A stretch of DNA of 64,000 nucleotides from Streptomyces sp. NBC_01224 (GCF_036002945.1 NZ_CP108529.1:496001-560000); one strand, 5' to 3'; positions 29,301-38,646 are shown, counted from the stretch's first letter. Notes: generated by a model from the letters alone, not told the origin. Numbers and translations: made by a program.

Positions 29301-32300
29301 CCAGCACGGTCGTACGGACCTGTTGCAGCAGCTGGGCGACTGAAGGCGCGCCGGACAGATCCGCGTGCAGCGGGAGCGGGTTGACGAAGTAGCCGTAGAC
29401 GGAGGCGAACCGCTGCTCGGTCCGGCCGGTGACCGGGCTGCCCACGATGACGTGGTCCTGACCGGAATAGCGCTGCAGCAGCATGTAGTAGGCGCTGAGC
29501 AGCACCATGAACGGGGTCACGTCGTGCTCGCGGGCCAGGGCGTGAACGCGGGCGGTGAGCGCCGTGTCCAGTACGAAGAACTCCGAGGCTCCGTTGTGTG
29601 TCTGGACGGCCGGACGGGGCTTGTCGACGGGCAGTTCCAGGACCGGCACCTCGGCCGGCAGATGCGAGCGCCAGTAGTCGAGCATGCGCTGCGCCGCGGG
29701 ACCGGCCAGGAAGCGGTTCTGCGCGTTGAGGAAGTCCAGATAGCGCGCGGTGACCGGCGGCAGCGAGGGCGCACGGCCCTGGCGCAGCCCCTCGTACACC
29801 GCAAGGAGCTCCTCGATGAAGGTGAACGTCGAGATCGCGTCGGAGACGATGTGGTGGACCGCCTTCATGATCACCCAGCGGTCGTGGCCGCGCTTGAAGA
29901 GGCGGAAGCGGAAGAGCGGGTCACGCTCCAGGTCGTACGGCCTGCGGTACTCGGCCACAATCGTGCGGTGGATCTTCTCCCATTCCTGGTCCTGCACGTC
30001 GAACAGCGCGATGTCCGGGATCCGGTCCGTCGAAACCTGCTGCAGCGGCAGTCCGTCCACCGTGAGGAAGTTGGTCCGCAGCGCGGGGTGGCGAGCGACC
30101 AGGCAGCGGACGGCCTCGAACATCAGGTCGGGGTCGAGAGCGACGCGAACCTCGACCGCGCCCCCGATGTTGTACGCGTAGCCCTCGGGGTTGAGCTGCC
30201 TGAGGAACCACAGGGCCTTCTGGTTCTGCGTCAGTGGATGGCGGAACTCGTCCTCGAAGACCTCCGCCGCCGCCGTGTTGTCGCCGCCGGCTGCCAACGC
30301 CACCGAATCGGACAGGGCATCGTGGAGCTGTGCGGTCAGTTCGCCGGCCGATGTACCGCTCAGCAGAGCCACCACGGGGGGAGCTACGCCGAGCTCGGAG
30401 CTGAGCCGGGCGCGCAGCTCCATCGCCAGCAGCGAGTCGAGTCCCAGCGCGTTGAGGCCGGCCTGCGGATCGATCTGATCGGGGTTCGTCCGCAGCACCG
30501 AGGCGGCCACTGCGGTGAACCGCTGGGTCACCAGGGCGAGGCGTTCCGTGGCGTCCGCGTTGCGGAAGGTGTCGAGGATGCCGTCGCTCGTCCCGTCGGC
30601 CGTCGCGGCTGAGGCCGTCGCCGCCAGTTCGGCCACCAGCGAAGGCGGGGAGGGGTACCAGGCCAGGAACACCGGCCAGTCGACGACGGTGGCGACAAGC
30701 AACTGGGCCCGGTCCTGGCCGATGACGCGTTCCAGGACCGCCATGCCGACGTCCGGTGCGAGCGAGCTCATCCCACGGCTGTGCAGATAGTGGTCGACGA
30801 GCCCCAGTTCCTCGATCATGCCGGTGGCCCACGGTCCCCAGTCGACGCTGAGTCCCGGCAGGCCGAGCGCCCGACGGTGCTGGGCCAACGCGTCCAGAAA
30901 CGCGTTCCCGGCGGCGTAGTTCGTCTGGCCCGCCGTGGTCATGAGCGAAGCGATCGAGGCGAACAGTACGAAGTGGTCGAGCGGTTCGTCCCGAAGATGC
31001 CGGTGCAGCAGATACGCGCCGACGGCCTTGGGATCGTGGGCCTCGGCGAACGTCTGTTGGTCCATGTCCGCGACGAGTGTGTCGCGGACCTGCCCGGCGA
31101 GATGGAACACCCCGCGGACCGGCAGCGGGTCGGTGAGCCGGTGAGCTTCGAGCCAGGCCGTGAACGCGGCCTCATCGGTGATGTCGAGCGGTGCCAGGAC
31201 GACCCGCGCACCGAGCGCCTCCAACTCCTTGACGAAGGCCACGGCACGGCCATCGGCAGTGGCGGGATCGAGACCGCGCCAGGCGGAGCGCTCCGGCAGG
31301 GCGGTGCGTCCGATCAGGATCAGACTGCGCGCCCCACGCCGTACGAGTGTCCGGCAGAGCAGCCGACCGAGCGCTCCGAAGGCGCCGGTGACAAGGTAGT
31401 TCGCGTCGGCGCGCAGGGTCAGCGGAAGGGGGCGGGTCAGCCCTTCGGCCCGCCGCACCCTGCTGGTGAGGCGGCCGGCGCCACGCAGCGCGATCTCCTC
31501 CTCGTCGTCGGTCAGGATCTCGCGCAACAGCGCCTGCGCCTCGGCCAGGTATCCCTCATCTCCCTGCCGGCGGCCGGGATCCAGATCGATCAGCTTGCCG
31601 CGATGGGAGATCAGCTCCTGGTGCCTGAGTACCCGGCCGACCCCCCACGCGGGCGCCCCCAGAGGTTCGACGGCCTCGCCGGGCTCGACATGCTGCGCGC
31701 CGCGGGTCACGATGTGCAGCCGGCCGTCGGCCCCGTGGCGGAGCAGCGTCCGGGCGAGGGCGATCAGTGAGTACGTCCCGGTGCCGCTGTGCCGTACGAG
31801 GTCCTGCCGCGAGGCCTGAGCAAGGTGCGGCAGGTCGAGATTCCACAGATGCACGATGGTGCCGAAGGACGGCCGGCCGTCCTCGCCGTCCATACCCAGG
31901 TCGGCGAAGAGCTGATCCAGGTCAGTGGCGGACCCCGGGACGACAGTGGATTCCCTTCCCTCGCCCCCCTTCTGGTACAAGTCCCCCGGACGCACAAGGT
32001 GGCAGCGCTCGCCGCGCGCGGTGAGCACGGCGCTCAGGGCGTCGCCCACACCTTGTCGATCGGCGAACACCAGCCAGTCGCTGCTGGTGGAGACGGGGCT
32101 GCCGGAGTCGGCCTGGTTCTCGGCGACGTCGAAGGGCCTGTCGATCCAGACGGTCTCGGCGAGCCAGGAATCAATCGTGCCGAGTCCGACCGCCGTGGAC
32201 GTCTTTTCCACGTCGGCTGCGCGGAACCCACCGATGCCGCCCAGAGGTTCACCTCTGTCCGCGTAGACGGCAATGTCCCCGACGAGCTCGTCCCCGTCGC

Positions 32301-35300
32301 TGCGGGTGACGGTGGCATGCACCCAGATCGGCTGGTCTCCCACCGGGGCGAGGCACACCTCGTCGATCGACAGGGGCAGGCGGATCCCGGAGGGCTGCCG
32401 GTCCGCGCCGTCATCGAGGAGCTGCGTCGTCAGCAACGACTGGAAGCAGGCGTCGAGCAGCACGGGATGGATGTGGTGCCGGGCCGCGTCGTCACCGATC
32501 ACCTCAGGCGGACGGAGCCGGGCGAGTACCTCACCGGAACCGATCCACACCTCTTCGATGGCCCGGAACGCGGGGCCGTAGTCGTAACCCAGGGCGGCCA
32601 GCGCCGCGTAGCAGTCCTTGCCGTCCAGCCGGTGCAGGGTGCGTGCCCGGAGGGCGGCGGTATCGACGGGCGGGCCGGCCGGGCGCGGTTGCCCGGAGCG
32701 CACGACACCGCTCGCGTGCACTGCCCGGTCGCCCTCGCCCTCCCCTGCCGAAGCGATCGTGAACGCCGCGTTCTGCGACGAGAGCGTCAGACGCACGGCC
32801 CGGTCCTCGCCCTCGGGCAGGAAGAGCGCTTTGCGGAGTTCGATGTCCGTCAGTACGGCATGGGTACCGCCGGTCAGGGAGCGGACCGCCTGCATGGCCA
32901 TCTCCAGGTATCCCGCTGCCGGGAAGACCACGGTGGACTGGATGCGGTGGTCGTCGAGGTAGGGCAGCCGCTCAGTGTCCAGGGAGGTGTGCCAGGTCGG
33001 TTCGGGGTGCTTCGTGCGGCGGCCCAGCAGAGGGTGGTCGGCGTGCCCGAGGCGGACCTGAGCCACGGGGCCGGGCTCCGTCCAGTGGCGGTCGCGCTTC
33101 CACGGGTAGCGGGGAAGGGCCACGGGAGTGCCCACCGGGTGCAGGGTGTCCCACGCGACGGGGACGCCGAGGTTGTGCAGCTCTGCCAGCGAGGCGGCGA
33201 AGCGCTCCGGTTCGTTCTCCTGGCGGCGGATCGACGGAAGGGTACGTACGTCCGTCCCCCGGCCGTCGAGGCATTCACGGATGGAGTGACCGAGCACGGG
33301 ATGCGGGCCGATCTCCAGGAACAGCCCGTACCCGTCGTCGGCGAGCCGGTCGACGGCCGAGCGGAAGCGGACCCGATGGCGGACGTTCTTCCACCAGTAG
33401 CCGGCGTCCAGCTCACTGCCGTGCGCCGTGCCCTCCTGACCCGTCAGATACAGCGGAACCGTCGCTTTCCGGGGGTCCAGCCCGTCCAGTGAGGCCAGCA
33501 GTTCGTCCTTGATCGCCTCCATGCTCGCGCTGTGGTACGGGACCTGCACTGTCAGGAACTTGGCGAAGATCCGCTCGGCGCGAAGCCCGTTCGCCAGCTC
33601 GGCCAGTGCGTCCCGGTCCCCGGCCAGCGTGACGGCCGAGGGGCTGTTGACCGCGGCCACGGACACCCGGTCCCCGTACGCGCCCGCCCGGAGCTGTGCC
33701 TCCTCCTCGGGCAGACTCACGGCCAGCATCGTGCCGGTCCCGGTGAGCTTCTGCTGGAGCCGGCTGCGGTCCACCACGATCCTGACCGCGTCCTCCAGCG
33801 TGTAGACCCCCGCCTCATAGAAGGCAGCGATCTCACCGGTGCTGTGACCGACCACGGCGTCGGGCCGCACACCGTACTGACGCCACATGGCCGCGAGTCC
33901 CACCTGGACGGCGAAGTTGGCCGGCTGCGCAAGCCATGTCTCGCCCATGCGCGATCCGGCTTCGTCGGCCGTCATCTCCTCGATCAGGGACCAGCCCGCA
34001 AGCTCGCGGACGGCGAGATCGCAGCGGGTGACCGCGTCCCGGAACGCCTCATCGCCCTCGAACAGTTGGCGCCCCATGCCCCACCACTGCGGCCCCATTC
34101 CGGTAAAGACCCAGACCAGGCCGCGCTGTTCGACGTCGAGCTGACTGCCGTGGATCACCCGGGGGTGAGGTTCATCCCGCAGGAAGGCGGCGAGCCCCTC
34201 ATCCAGATCGGGCCGTGAGGAGTACACGACGCAGAGGCGCGACTCAAGGTGCTGGCGGCGGCGTGCAAGCGTGTATCCGAGGTCGGGTAGCGACACCTCG
34301 GACCCCTGGACCCCTGCCAGCTCGCCGCGGATGCCCGCCGCCAGCTCCGGCAGGGCATCCGGGGTCCGGGCGGTCAGCGGAAGGAGATTCCAGGACCTTT
34401 CACCGGGCGCGGTCGGTTGTGCTTCCCGCTCGGGTGCCTGCTCCAGCACCACATGCGCGTTCGTGCCGCCGAAGCCGAACGCGTTCACCCCGGCCCGGGC
34501 GGGGCCCTCGTGCTCGGGCCAAGCGGTCGGCTCGGTCGGGATCCGGTACGGGGAGGACTCCCGGTCGATGGCGGTGTTGATCCGATCCAGGTTGATGTGG
34601 GGCGGAATACGCCGGTGCTTGAGGCAGAGAACGGTCTTGATCAGTCCGGCGATGCCCGCTGCCGCTTCGGTGTGCCCGATGTTCGTCTTGACGGACCCGA
34701 CGTAGCACGTGGCACCGGGTCTGCGGCCCACGGCGAGTGCCCGGCTCAGTGCGTTCGCCTCGATCGGGTCGCCGACAGGTGTCGAGGTGCCGTGCGCTTC
34801 CACGTACTGCAGCGCGCCGGGGGTGATGCCGGCTCCGGCGCAGACGCGTTGGATGAGGGCGACCTGGGCGTCCGCGCTGGGCACGGTGATGCCATTCGTG
34901 CGGCCGTCCTGGTTGACCCCCGTGCCGAGGATCACTGCGTGGATCGGATCGCCGTCGCGTACGGCGTCGTCCAGCCGCTTGAGCGCGACCATTCCGACGC
35001 CCTCGGCCCGTACATAACCGTTGGCCGTGGCATCGAACGTACGCGAGCGGCCGTCGGGCGACAGGAAGCCGCCCTTCGTCTCGGCGATGGTGTACTGCGG
35101 TGCCGCATGCAGCAGGACGCCACCGGCCAACGCGAGATCGGTCTCCCGGTTGTTCAGGCTCTGGCAGGCGAGGTGCACCGCCACCAGGGAGGAGCTGCAC
35201 GCGGTGTCGATCGAGAGGCTGGGACCCCGGAAGTCGAAGCAGTACGACAGACGGTTCGAGACCATCGTCATCATGGTGCCGGTGGCGGTGTGAGCGGCCA

Positions 35301-35748
35301 GTGAGGCAAAGCTCAGGTCGGAGAACTGGAGGATCTTGTAGTCCAGCGTGAACGCGCCGACGAACACGGCGGCATTGCTTCCGGCGAGCTCCGAGGGCCG
35401 CTGACCGCCGTCCTCCAGCGCCTCCCAGGCCACCTCCAGCAGCTTGCGCTGCTGCGGGTCCATTTGGTCGGCCTCACGCGGGCTGATACCGAAGAAGCCG
35501 GGGTCGAACTCGTCGAAACCGTCGATGTATCCGCCTCGGCCACCGATCAGACGTCCGGGTTTCTCCTTGTATCTGCTGCCGAGCGTCATGACGTCGTAGC
35601 GGTCCGCCGGTGTCGGTGTGATGCAGTCCTTGCCGTTCATGAGGTTCTGCCAGTACGTGCGGTGGTCCGATGCACCGCCTGGCAGTCGGCAGCCCATGCC
35701 GATGATCGCTACTTTGTCGCTCACAGAGGCACTGTTCACGTCGGGCAA
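26332..35748 (-). CDS. ftdB: iterative hybrid PKS-NRPS of a polycyclic tetramate macrolactam
   Basis: A 3138-residue megasynthase, the standard size for PTM synthases. The order is KS (TACSSS, Cys near 184), AT (GHSTGE near 635), DH (HPLLGRR near 906), KR (GAFGALG near 1454; TNYAAGN near 1610), ACP (GLDSLLAME near 1770), C (HHIVSDA near 1964), A (HTSGSTGRPKA near 2461), PCP (GGSSIK near 2861) and TE (GYSLGG near 2982). The A pocket reads D-V-G-E-V-G-S-I-D, one change from the known ornithine code. Such proteins build two polyene chains, acylate both ornithine amines and release a tetramate. The TTG at 35748 is chosen because AGGAG lies seven bases upstream; an open extension to 35781 lacks one. 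The C-domain motif ends in Ala instead of Gly. Confidence 0.96.
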   Translation of the reverse strand: MPDVNSASVSDKVAIIGMGCRLPGGASDHRTYWQNLMNGKDCITPTPADRYDVMTLGSRYKEKPGRLIGGRGGYIDGFDEFDPGFFGISPREADQMDPQQRKLLEVAWEALEDGGQRPSELAGSNAAVFVGAFTLDYKILQFSDLSFASLAAHTATGTMMTMVSNRLSYCFDFRGPSLSIDTACSSSLVAVHLACQSLNNRETDLALAGGVLLHAAPQYTIAETKGGFLSPDGRSRTFDATANGYVRAEGVGMVALKRLDDAVRDGDPIHAVILGTGVNQDGRTNGITVPSADAQVALIQRVCAGAGITPGALQYVEAHGTSTPVGDPIEANALSRALAVGRRPGATCYVGSVKTNIGHTEAAAGIAGLIKTVLCLKHRRIPPHINLDRINTAIDRESSPYRIPTEPTAWPEHEGPARAGVNAFGFGGTNAHVVLEQAPEREAQPTAPGERSWNLLPLTARTPDALPELAAGIRGELAGVQGSEVSLPDLGYTLARRRQHLESRLCVVYSSRPDLDEGLAAFLRDEPHPRVIHGSQLDVEQRGLVWVFTGMGPQWWGMGRQLFEGDEAFRDAVTRCDLAVRELAGWSLIEEMTADEAGSRMGETWLAQPANFAVQVGLAAMWRQYGVRPDAVVGHSTGEIAAFYEAGVYTLEDAVRIVVDRSRLQQKLTGTGTMLAVSLPEEEAQLRAGAYGDRVSVAAVNSPSAVTLAGDRDALAELANGLRAERIFAKFLTVQVPYHSASMEAIKDELLASLDGLDPRKATVPLYLTGQEGTAHGSELDAGYWWKNVRHRVRFRSAVDRLADDGYGLFLEIGPHPVLGHSIRECLDGRGTDVRTLPSIRRQENEPERFAASLAELHNLGVPVAWDTLHPVGTPVALPRYPWKRDRHWTEPGPVAQVRLGHADHPLLGRRTKHPEPTWHTSLDTERLPYLDDHRIQSTVVFPAAGYLEMAMQAVRSLTGGTHAVLTDIELRKALFLPEGEDRAVRLTLSSQNAAFTIASAGEGEGDRAVHASGVVRSGQPRPAGPPVDTAALRARTLHRLDGKDCYAALAALGYDYGPAFRAIEEVWIGSGEVLARLRPPEVIGDDAARHHIHPVLLDACFQSLLTTQLLDDGADRQPSGIRLPLSIDEVCLAPVGDQPIWVHATVTRSDGDELVGDIAVYADRGEPLGGIGGFRAADVEKTSTAVGLGTIDSWLAETVWIDRPFDVAENQADSGSPVSTSSDWLVFADRQGVGDALSAVLTARGERCHLVRPGDLYQKGGEGRESTVVPGSATDLDQLFADLGMDGEDGRPSFGTIVHLWNLDLPHLAQASRQDLVRHSGTGTYSLIALARTLLRHGADGRLHIVTRGAQHVEPGEAVEPLGAPAWGVGRVLRHQELISHRGKLIDLDPGRRQGDEGYLAEAQALLREILTDDEEEIALRGAGRLTSRVRRAEGLTRPLPLTLRADANYLVTGAFGALGRLLCRTLVRRGARSLILIGRTALPERSAWRGLDPATADGRAVAFVKELEALGARVVLAPLDITDEAAFTAWLEAHRLTDPLPVRGVFHLAGQVRDTLVADMDQQTFAEAHDPKAVGAYLLHRHLRDEPLDHFVLFASIASLMTTAGQTNYAAGNAFLDALAQHRRALGLPGLSVDWGPWATGMIEELGLVDHYLHSRGMSSLAPDVGMAVLERVIGQDRAQLLVATVVDWPVFLAWYPSPPSLVAELAATASAATADGTSDGILDTFRNADATERLALVTQRFTAVAASVLRTNPDQIDPQAGLNALGLDSLLAMELRARLSSELGVAPPVVALLSGTSAGELTAQLHDALSDSVALAAGGDNTAAAEVFEDEFRHPLTQNQKALWFLRQLNPEGYAYNIGGAVEVRVALDPDLMFEAVRCLVARHPALRTNFLTVDGLPLQQVSTDRIPDIALFDVQDQEWEKIHRTIVAEYRRPYDLERDPLFRFRLFKRGHDRWVIMKAVHHIVSDAISTFTFIEELLAVYEGLRQGRAPSLPPVTARYLDFLNAQNRFLAGPAAQRMLDYWRSHLPAEVPVLELPVDKPRPAVQTHNGASEFFVLDTALTARVHALAREHDVTPFMVLLSAYYMLLQRYSGQDHVIVGSPVTGRTEQRFASVYGYFVNPLPLHADLSGAPSVAQLLQQVRTTVLGGLDNQEYPFVLLVDELGLQHDPSRSAVFQAMFILLTHKVATEKHGYRLDYIELPEEEGQFDVTLSVYEDEAEHRFHCALKYNTDLFLPETMRRMASHYTTLLDSMTRAPADQPITRLEMLGAQERERLVGEWSGAGRAALPPGAGEREADGVRPVHQLISAVAARCPDAVAVTVPARQGTALRLTYGELDRRSGELARRLRGLGVGAGSVVALCLDKSSDLVVVLLAVLKAGGAYLPVPPDHPADRVAHTVRTAAASLVVVEDGACRDRMAGLTAKTLTLRELYEADDDRVPAVGVEDLAGLDSPAYVIHTSGSTGRPKAVQVSHRSLASAYGAWLQEYRLDRDVRVHLQMAAPSFDVFTGDLVRALCSGGNLVLIDRDLLFDTERLYRTMCEERVDCAEFVPAVVRGLMDHCEREGLRLDFMRLLVVGSDAWKAGEYRRLSDLCGPHTRLINSYGVTEATIDSACFEGPVNDLEPGRTVPIGRPLSNSTLHVLDRHGEPVPPGVPGELWIGGDGVALGYAGDPAETARRFVTRTLSREPGAEPVRLYRSGDAARWDAHGRVHLLGRVDDQVKLRGHRIEIGEIEAHLAQWPQLARTVVTVRPDARGEDALCAYCVPADGAALDSRALRRHLAGLLPAYMVPSHFIALPELPLTANGKVDVAGLPTPRFDADDEPEEMLGTPFEESMARHWKELLGLERVGLTQEFFEAGGSSIKLIELIHRLRQEFGVGIPVSLLYRVTTLHGMAATVERLATGGGSDDLPCLSFNSDREPTVFCFPPAGGHGLVYRTFAAQLPEYRLIAYNYVPGENKVARYADLVESLRPEGRCLLLGYSLGGNLAFEVAKELEGRGRDVAHVIVLDSHRILEPYVPGPEHFEFFEAELAEHLLKHTGSEIVTRETLDHAAEYLAFCGRTPNLGVVSATVSIVTDEEKTALYAADARGTWHGSSTTATAVLRGSGIHADMLDPKHVARNAELVRGILQEGGADGR

Positions 35749-35828
35749 GGTCGTACTCCTCAAGTCGTGGCACAGCGGCACGGCATGGATGCGGGAGGGC
35801 GGTGCGGTTTCCCGATGATGAGAGGCGG

Positions 35829-36770
35829 TCAGGCGGAACCGGGCCCGGCCCTCTTCGCACGGCGCCAGGGGTGGAGAAGGGTGGTGGCGATCTCCCCGGT
35901 AGGGGGGAACGACTCGGGATCGCCGATTCCGACCGCGATCGGCTCGCGGCCGGGCCGCCAGGTGTAGCTGTCGAAGAGGTGGTCCCAGATCGAAAGATCC
36001 GAGCCGTAGTGGCCCGCCTCGGACAGCTTGGTGCTGTGGTGCAGGCGGTGTTGTTCGGGACTGGCGAGCACATGATTGAGCCGCCCGATTCGCACGTCGA
36101 TGTTGGCATGGACGAAATAGCCCTGGGCAGCCACGAAAAGACCCACGACGAAGACGGAATCATGGGAGAACCCGACCAACGCCAGAGCCAGTTGCACTAC
36201 TCCCTGCGCAAGGATGATATCGAGAACGTGATTGACGCCGTTATTGGCGACGTTGACTTTCTGCGGCACATGGTGCACACCGTGCACTCGCCACAATATC
36301 GAGTTGGCGTGACCCAGTCGGTGCACGAGATAACTGGCCAGCGAGCCGGTCAGCAGGGCCGCGGGTATTTCCGCCCAGAGATTGAGCGCGGGTTCGTCGG
36401 GCGTCACCACGGAGACGGCCGCGGTGACCATATATTGCGCCAGGGCGCTGGCCGCCATCGTCAGCAAGAAGTAGATGCCGTACCAACGCCATTCGCTGGG
36501 GCTCGGGTGCCACGCGCGCTGATACGGAATCAGACGTTCAAGAACGGTGAGGTAGGCGATGGTGCCGACCAGGAAGAGCGGGCTCACGCGCTCTGGATCC
36601 CAGTCGAGACACAGCGCCGCCGCGGCGACCGAAACTGTGGCCACCAGCAGGAACGGATAAGCCAGCACGCGGAGAACAACGCGCGCCGAGAGTACGAGCG
36701 CTCTCTCCCGCTGCACCGGGCCGGAATCCTTCTCCGGAACACCATCGGGCAGTGGTTCGCAATTTTCCAT
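35829..36770 (-). CDS. ftdA: fatty-acid-hydroxylase-type di-iron oxidase (PTM ornithine hydroxylation)
   Basis: A 313-residue membrane enzyme of the sterol desaturase/fatty acid hydroxylase superfamily. Histidine clusters expected for the di-iron site are present: HRLGH near 148, HGVHH near 161, HANID and HRLHH near 240. About five hydrophobic segments surround them. In PTM clusters this enzyme hydroxylates carbon 3 of the ornithine part. ATG at 36770 has AAAGG eight bases upstream. It is the first gene of the minus-strand operon and ends 80 bases before ftdB. The operon promoter should lie in the 1-kb space upstream. Confidence 0.92.
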   Translation of the reverse strand: MENCEPLPDGVPEKDSGPVQRERALVLSARVVLRVLAYPFLLVATVSVAAAALCLDWDPERVSPLFLVGTIAYLTVLERLIPYQRAWHPSPSEWRWYGIYFLLTMAASALAQYMVTAAVSVVTPDEPALNLWAEIPAALLTGSLASYLVHRLGHANSILWRVHGVHHVPQKVNVANNGVNHVLDIILAQGVVQLALALVGFSHDSVFVVGLFVAAQGYFVHANIDVRIGRLNHVLASPEQHRLHHSTKLSEAGHYGSDLSIWDHLFDSYTWRPGREPIAVGIGDPESFPPTGEIATTLLHPWRRAKRAGPGSA

Positions 36771-37628
36771 CCGTAGCACCTTTACGAAGGAACCAGCACA
36801 GAAGAGTGCACAGACCGCAAGGACGAACTGATGACTTCTTGCGGGCGCGCTGGACCGACGCTTCGGACGTCAGTTGTCACGCATTGAAATATTCGTACCT
36901 GGAGACTGATGTGAACTGCCATACAGACCCGGCGAACCCGAGCGGGGCCGCCGGGTGGACCCGCTCTGTTGCATTTCCCTTTTCGGCGCCCTCAACCGTC
37001 TGATTCAAGCCTCGTCTTGATGTGCCGGACTGCCAGGTCAATATTCGCCACCCCGTCCAATTTTCAATGAACCAGGCGGACCAGCCGGGCGGAATGCGAA
37101 TAATTCGACCTTCCATCAAGTGGATTACTAGTAATACTGATAATCTATTGGGACTTTATGGCTCCCCCTTTTTCCGGGCGAGGATCCCTCGATTGGTCGG
37201 CGCGGGCCGGAGAGACCTGGGGAAGGCCGCCCGGGCCGGAACGGCCTTCCCTGCCGGTCGGGATCTCGCTCGCCGCCGCCAGGACGGCAGCGTGGCTTCG
37301 GCCCCGGTCCTGACGATGCAACGGGCCCACAGCGCTGTGCGGGCCTCGTGATCGGACGGCCGGACTCGCGGGACGTAATCGGGTCTGCCATGGCTCATAA
37401 ACGCCGGATCCAGGGCGGCGACCGTGTCAGAGATCGTCTCAGCCGGAGGTCTCGGTAGACCGGCAGCGTGTTGATGGTTGAGCGTCTGGTGCCGGAGCCC
37501 GGCAGGGGAACCCGCCGGTCCTTTACTGCATGTCAGCGGTGCCGATGTTGCACCTTCGAGGACTGGAGCGTGGCGCGAATCCGGGGAGGGGCCGCCACGG
37601 ATGCCTGGCGCTCCAACGAGCCATGGGG
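36771..37628. promoter_or_regulatory. long AT-richer upstream region of the PTM operon
   Basis: About 1 kb lies between ftdA and the oxidoreductase gene, with no supported gene. From about 36880 to 37160 the composition drops well below its surroundings, with runs such as TTTTCAATG and TAATACTGATAATC; this is the likely promoter zone. A small minus-strand open frame at 36877-37119 has no family or ribosome site, and I do not call it. No regulator gene of the operon is seen in the window. Confidence 0.6.
37124..37135. promoter_or_regulatory. perfect 12-bp palindrome upstream of the PTM operon
   Basis: ATTACTAGTAAT reads the same on both strands. It lies 354 bases upstream of ftdA inside the AT-rich part of the promoter region and stands out in a genome this rich in GC. 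It could be an operator for a dimeric regulator. Confidence 0.4.
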
Positions 37629-37724
37629 GCGTTTGAGGTCTCTCATGCCTCAAACGCTGGTCCGCAGGACCAATCCTCCGGCGGCCCCAACCGGTTGAAC
37701 CGCATGTCCACCGGTCGGTGGACA
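37629..37724 (-). terminator. three consecutive perfect hairpins downstream of the oxidoreductase gene
   Basis: GCGTTTGAGG (37629-37638) pairs with CCTCAAACGC (37648-37657). TGGTCC (37658-37663) pairs with GGACCA (37667-37672). TGTCCACCG (37705-37713) pairs with CGGTGGACA (37716-37724). All are perfect. They lie 62-157 bases past the stop of the minus-strand oxidoreductase gene and before the PTM promoter region, so together they probably end that transcript and insulate the PTM operon. Confidence 0.55.
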
Positions 37725-37785
37725 CAGGGACCTCGTCAGACACCCCTGCGGCCGCCGAGGTCCAGGTGGACCGAGGTGCGTCACC

Positions 37786-38646
37786 TCACCGCGGGGCGGT
37801 CGACTGCGTAGGCAGGGCCGCGGCAACGGACTCCAGAACCTCGATGGGGCGCAACAAGTCCCTATAACCGATCGGAGGCATGCCCGTACGGGTCATCTCC
37901 AGGAACGCTTCGAGACCCGGCACGCAGTAGTGGGCGTCGAGGGTGAGAGTCTGCTCGACCACGGTGTCCTGAGTGAGCGCCATTGCGTGGAAGGGGGTCT
38001 GGTGCGTGTCGTTCGGCTTGACGAAGTTCACGAGCACACGGGTGCCGCCCGCGGTGAATGACACGGTGACTGTGGTGTCGGTGGTGTCCGTGCGTACGTC
38101 GAAGATCTCACCGGGGGCGAGCCGGAGAGCTACGTCCACCGGGTGGATGCCGTAGAAGAAGATCCCGCCGTACTCGCCGTCGGGGTCGGCAGGTCCGGAC
38201 GTGACGACCACATGCGGTCGGCCGCCCCGCGCGGTCCGGGCCACCAGTGCGTCGGTGTCGGGAATCCAGCGGAGCGCCGAGGATGACGTGAGCGGCGCGT
38301 CATGGGCGAGCGCGGTGTCGATCATGGCCTGGGCGTCCTCGACGGTGCAGGCCAGCGGCTTGTCGACGAATACCGGAAGCCCCTCGGCCAGGAAGGGGGT
38401 CGCCTGGTCGCGGTGGTGCGCGCCGTGCCGGTCCGCGACGATGACGGCGTCCACCAGTCCGAGCAGGCCGGTGGGCTCGTCGACGATCTTTTCTATCCCT
38501 CCGGTGGACGCCAGCGTGTCGTTGCGCCGACTGTGCCCGCCGCTGAGAGCCACGACGCGGGCGTCGCCGCCCGCCTCGTGGACGTTGAGGTGGCCGATGA
38601 TGTGGTCGACATGAGTGTTCTCGGTGCCAACGATCCCGATACGCAT
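37786..38646 (-). CDS. Gfo/Idh/MocA-family oxidoreductase
   Basis: A 286-residue NAD(P)-dependent dehydrogenase. The N-terminal Rossmann part opens with MRIGIVGTENTHVDHIIGH, which has GTENTH in place of the usual GxGxxG turn. The conserved KPLA lies near residue 100, and a C-terminal beta-sheet domain carries HPVDVALRL. The family oxidises or reduces sugars, inositols and related diols. At 286 residues it is shorter than the usual 330-390. No sugar transporter or kinase is beside it, so the substrate is unknown. ATG at 38646 is used; the ribosome site is weak. Confidence 0.85.
   Translation of the reverse strand: MRIGIVGTENTHVDHIIGHLNVHEAGGDARVVALSGGHSRRNDTLASTGGIEKIVDEPTGLLGLVDAVIVADRHGAHHRDQATPFLAEGLPVFVDKPLACTVEDAQAMIDTALAHDAPLTSSSALRWIPDTDALVARTARGGRPHVVVTSGPADPDGEYGGIFFYGIHPVDVALRLAPGEIFDVRTDTTDTTVTVSFTAGGTRVLVNFVKPNDTHQTPFHAMALTQDTVVEQTLTLDAHYCVPGLEAFLEMTRTGMPPIGYRDLLRPIEVLESVAAALPTQSTAPR

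Noticed and set aside
36877..37119. An 80-codon minus-strand frame upstream of ftdA.
   Set aside because: It has no ribosome site or family resemblance and lies in the AT-rich promoter zone.
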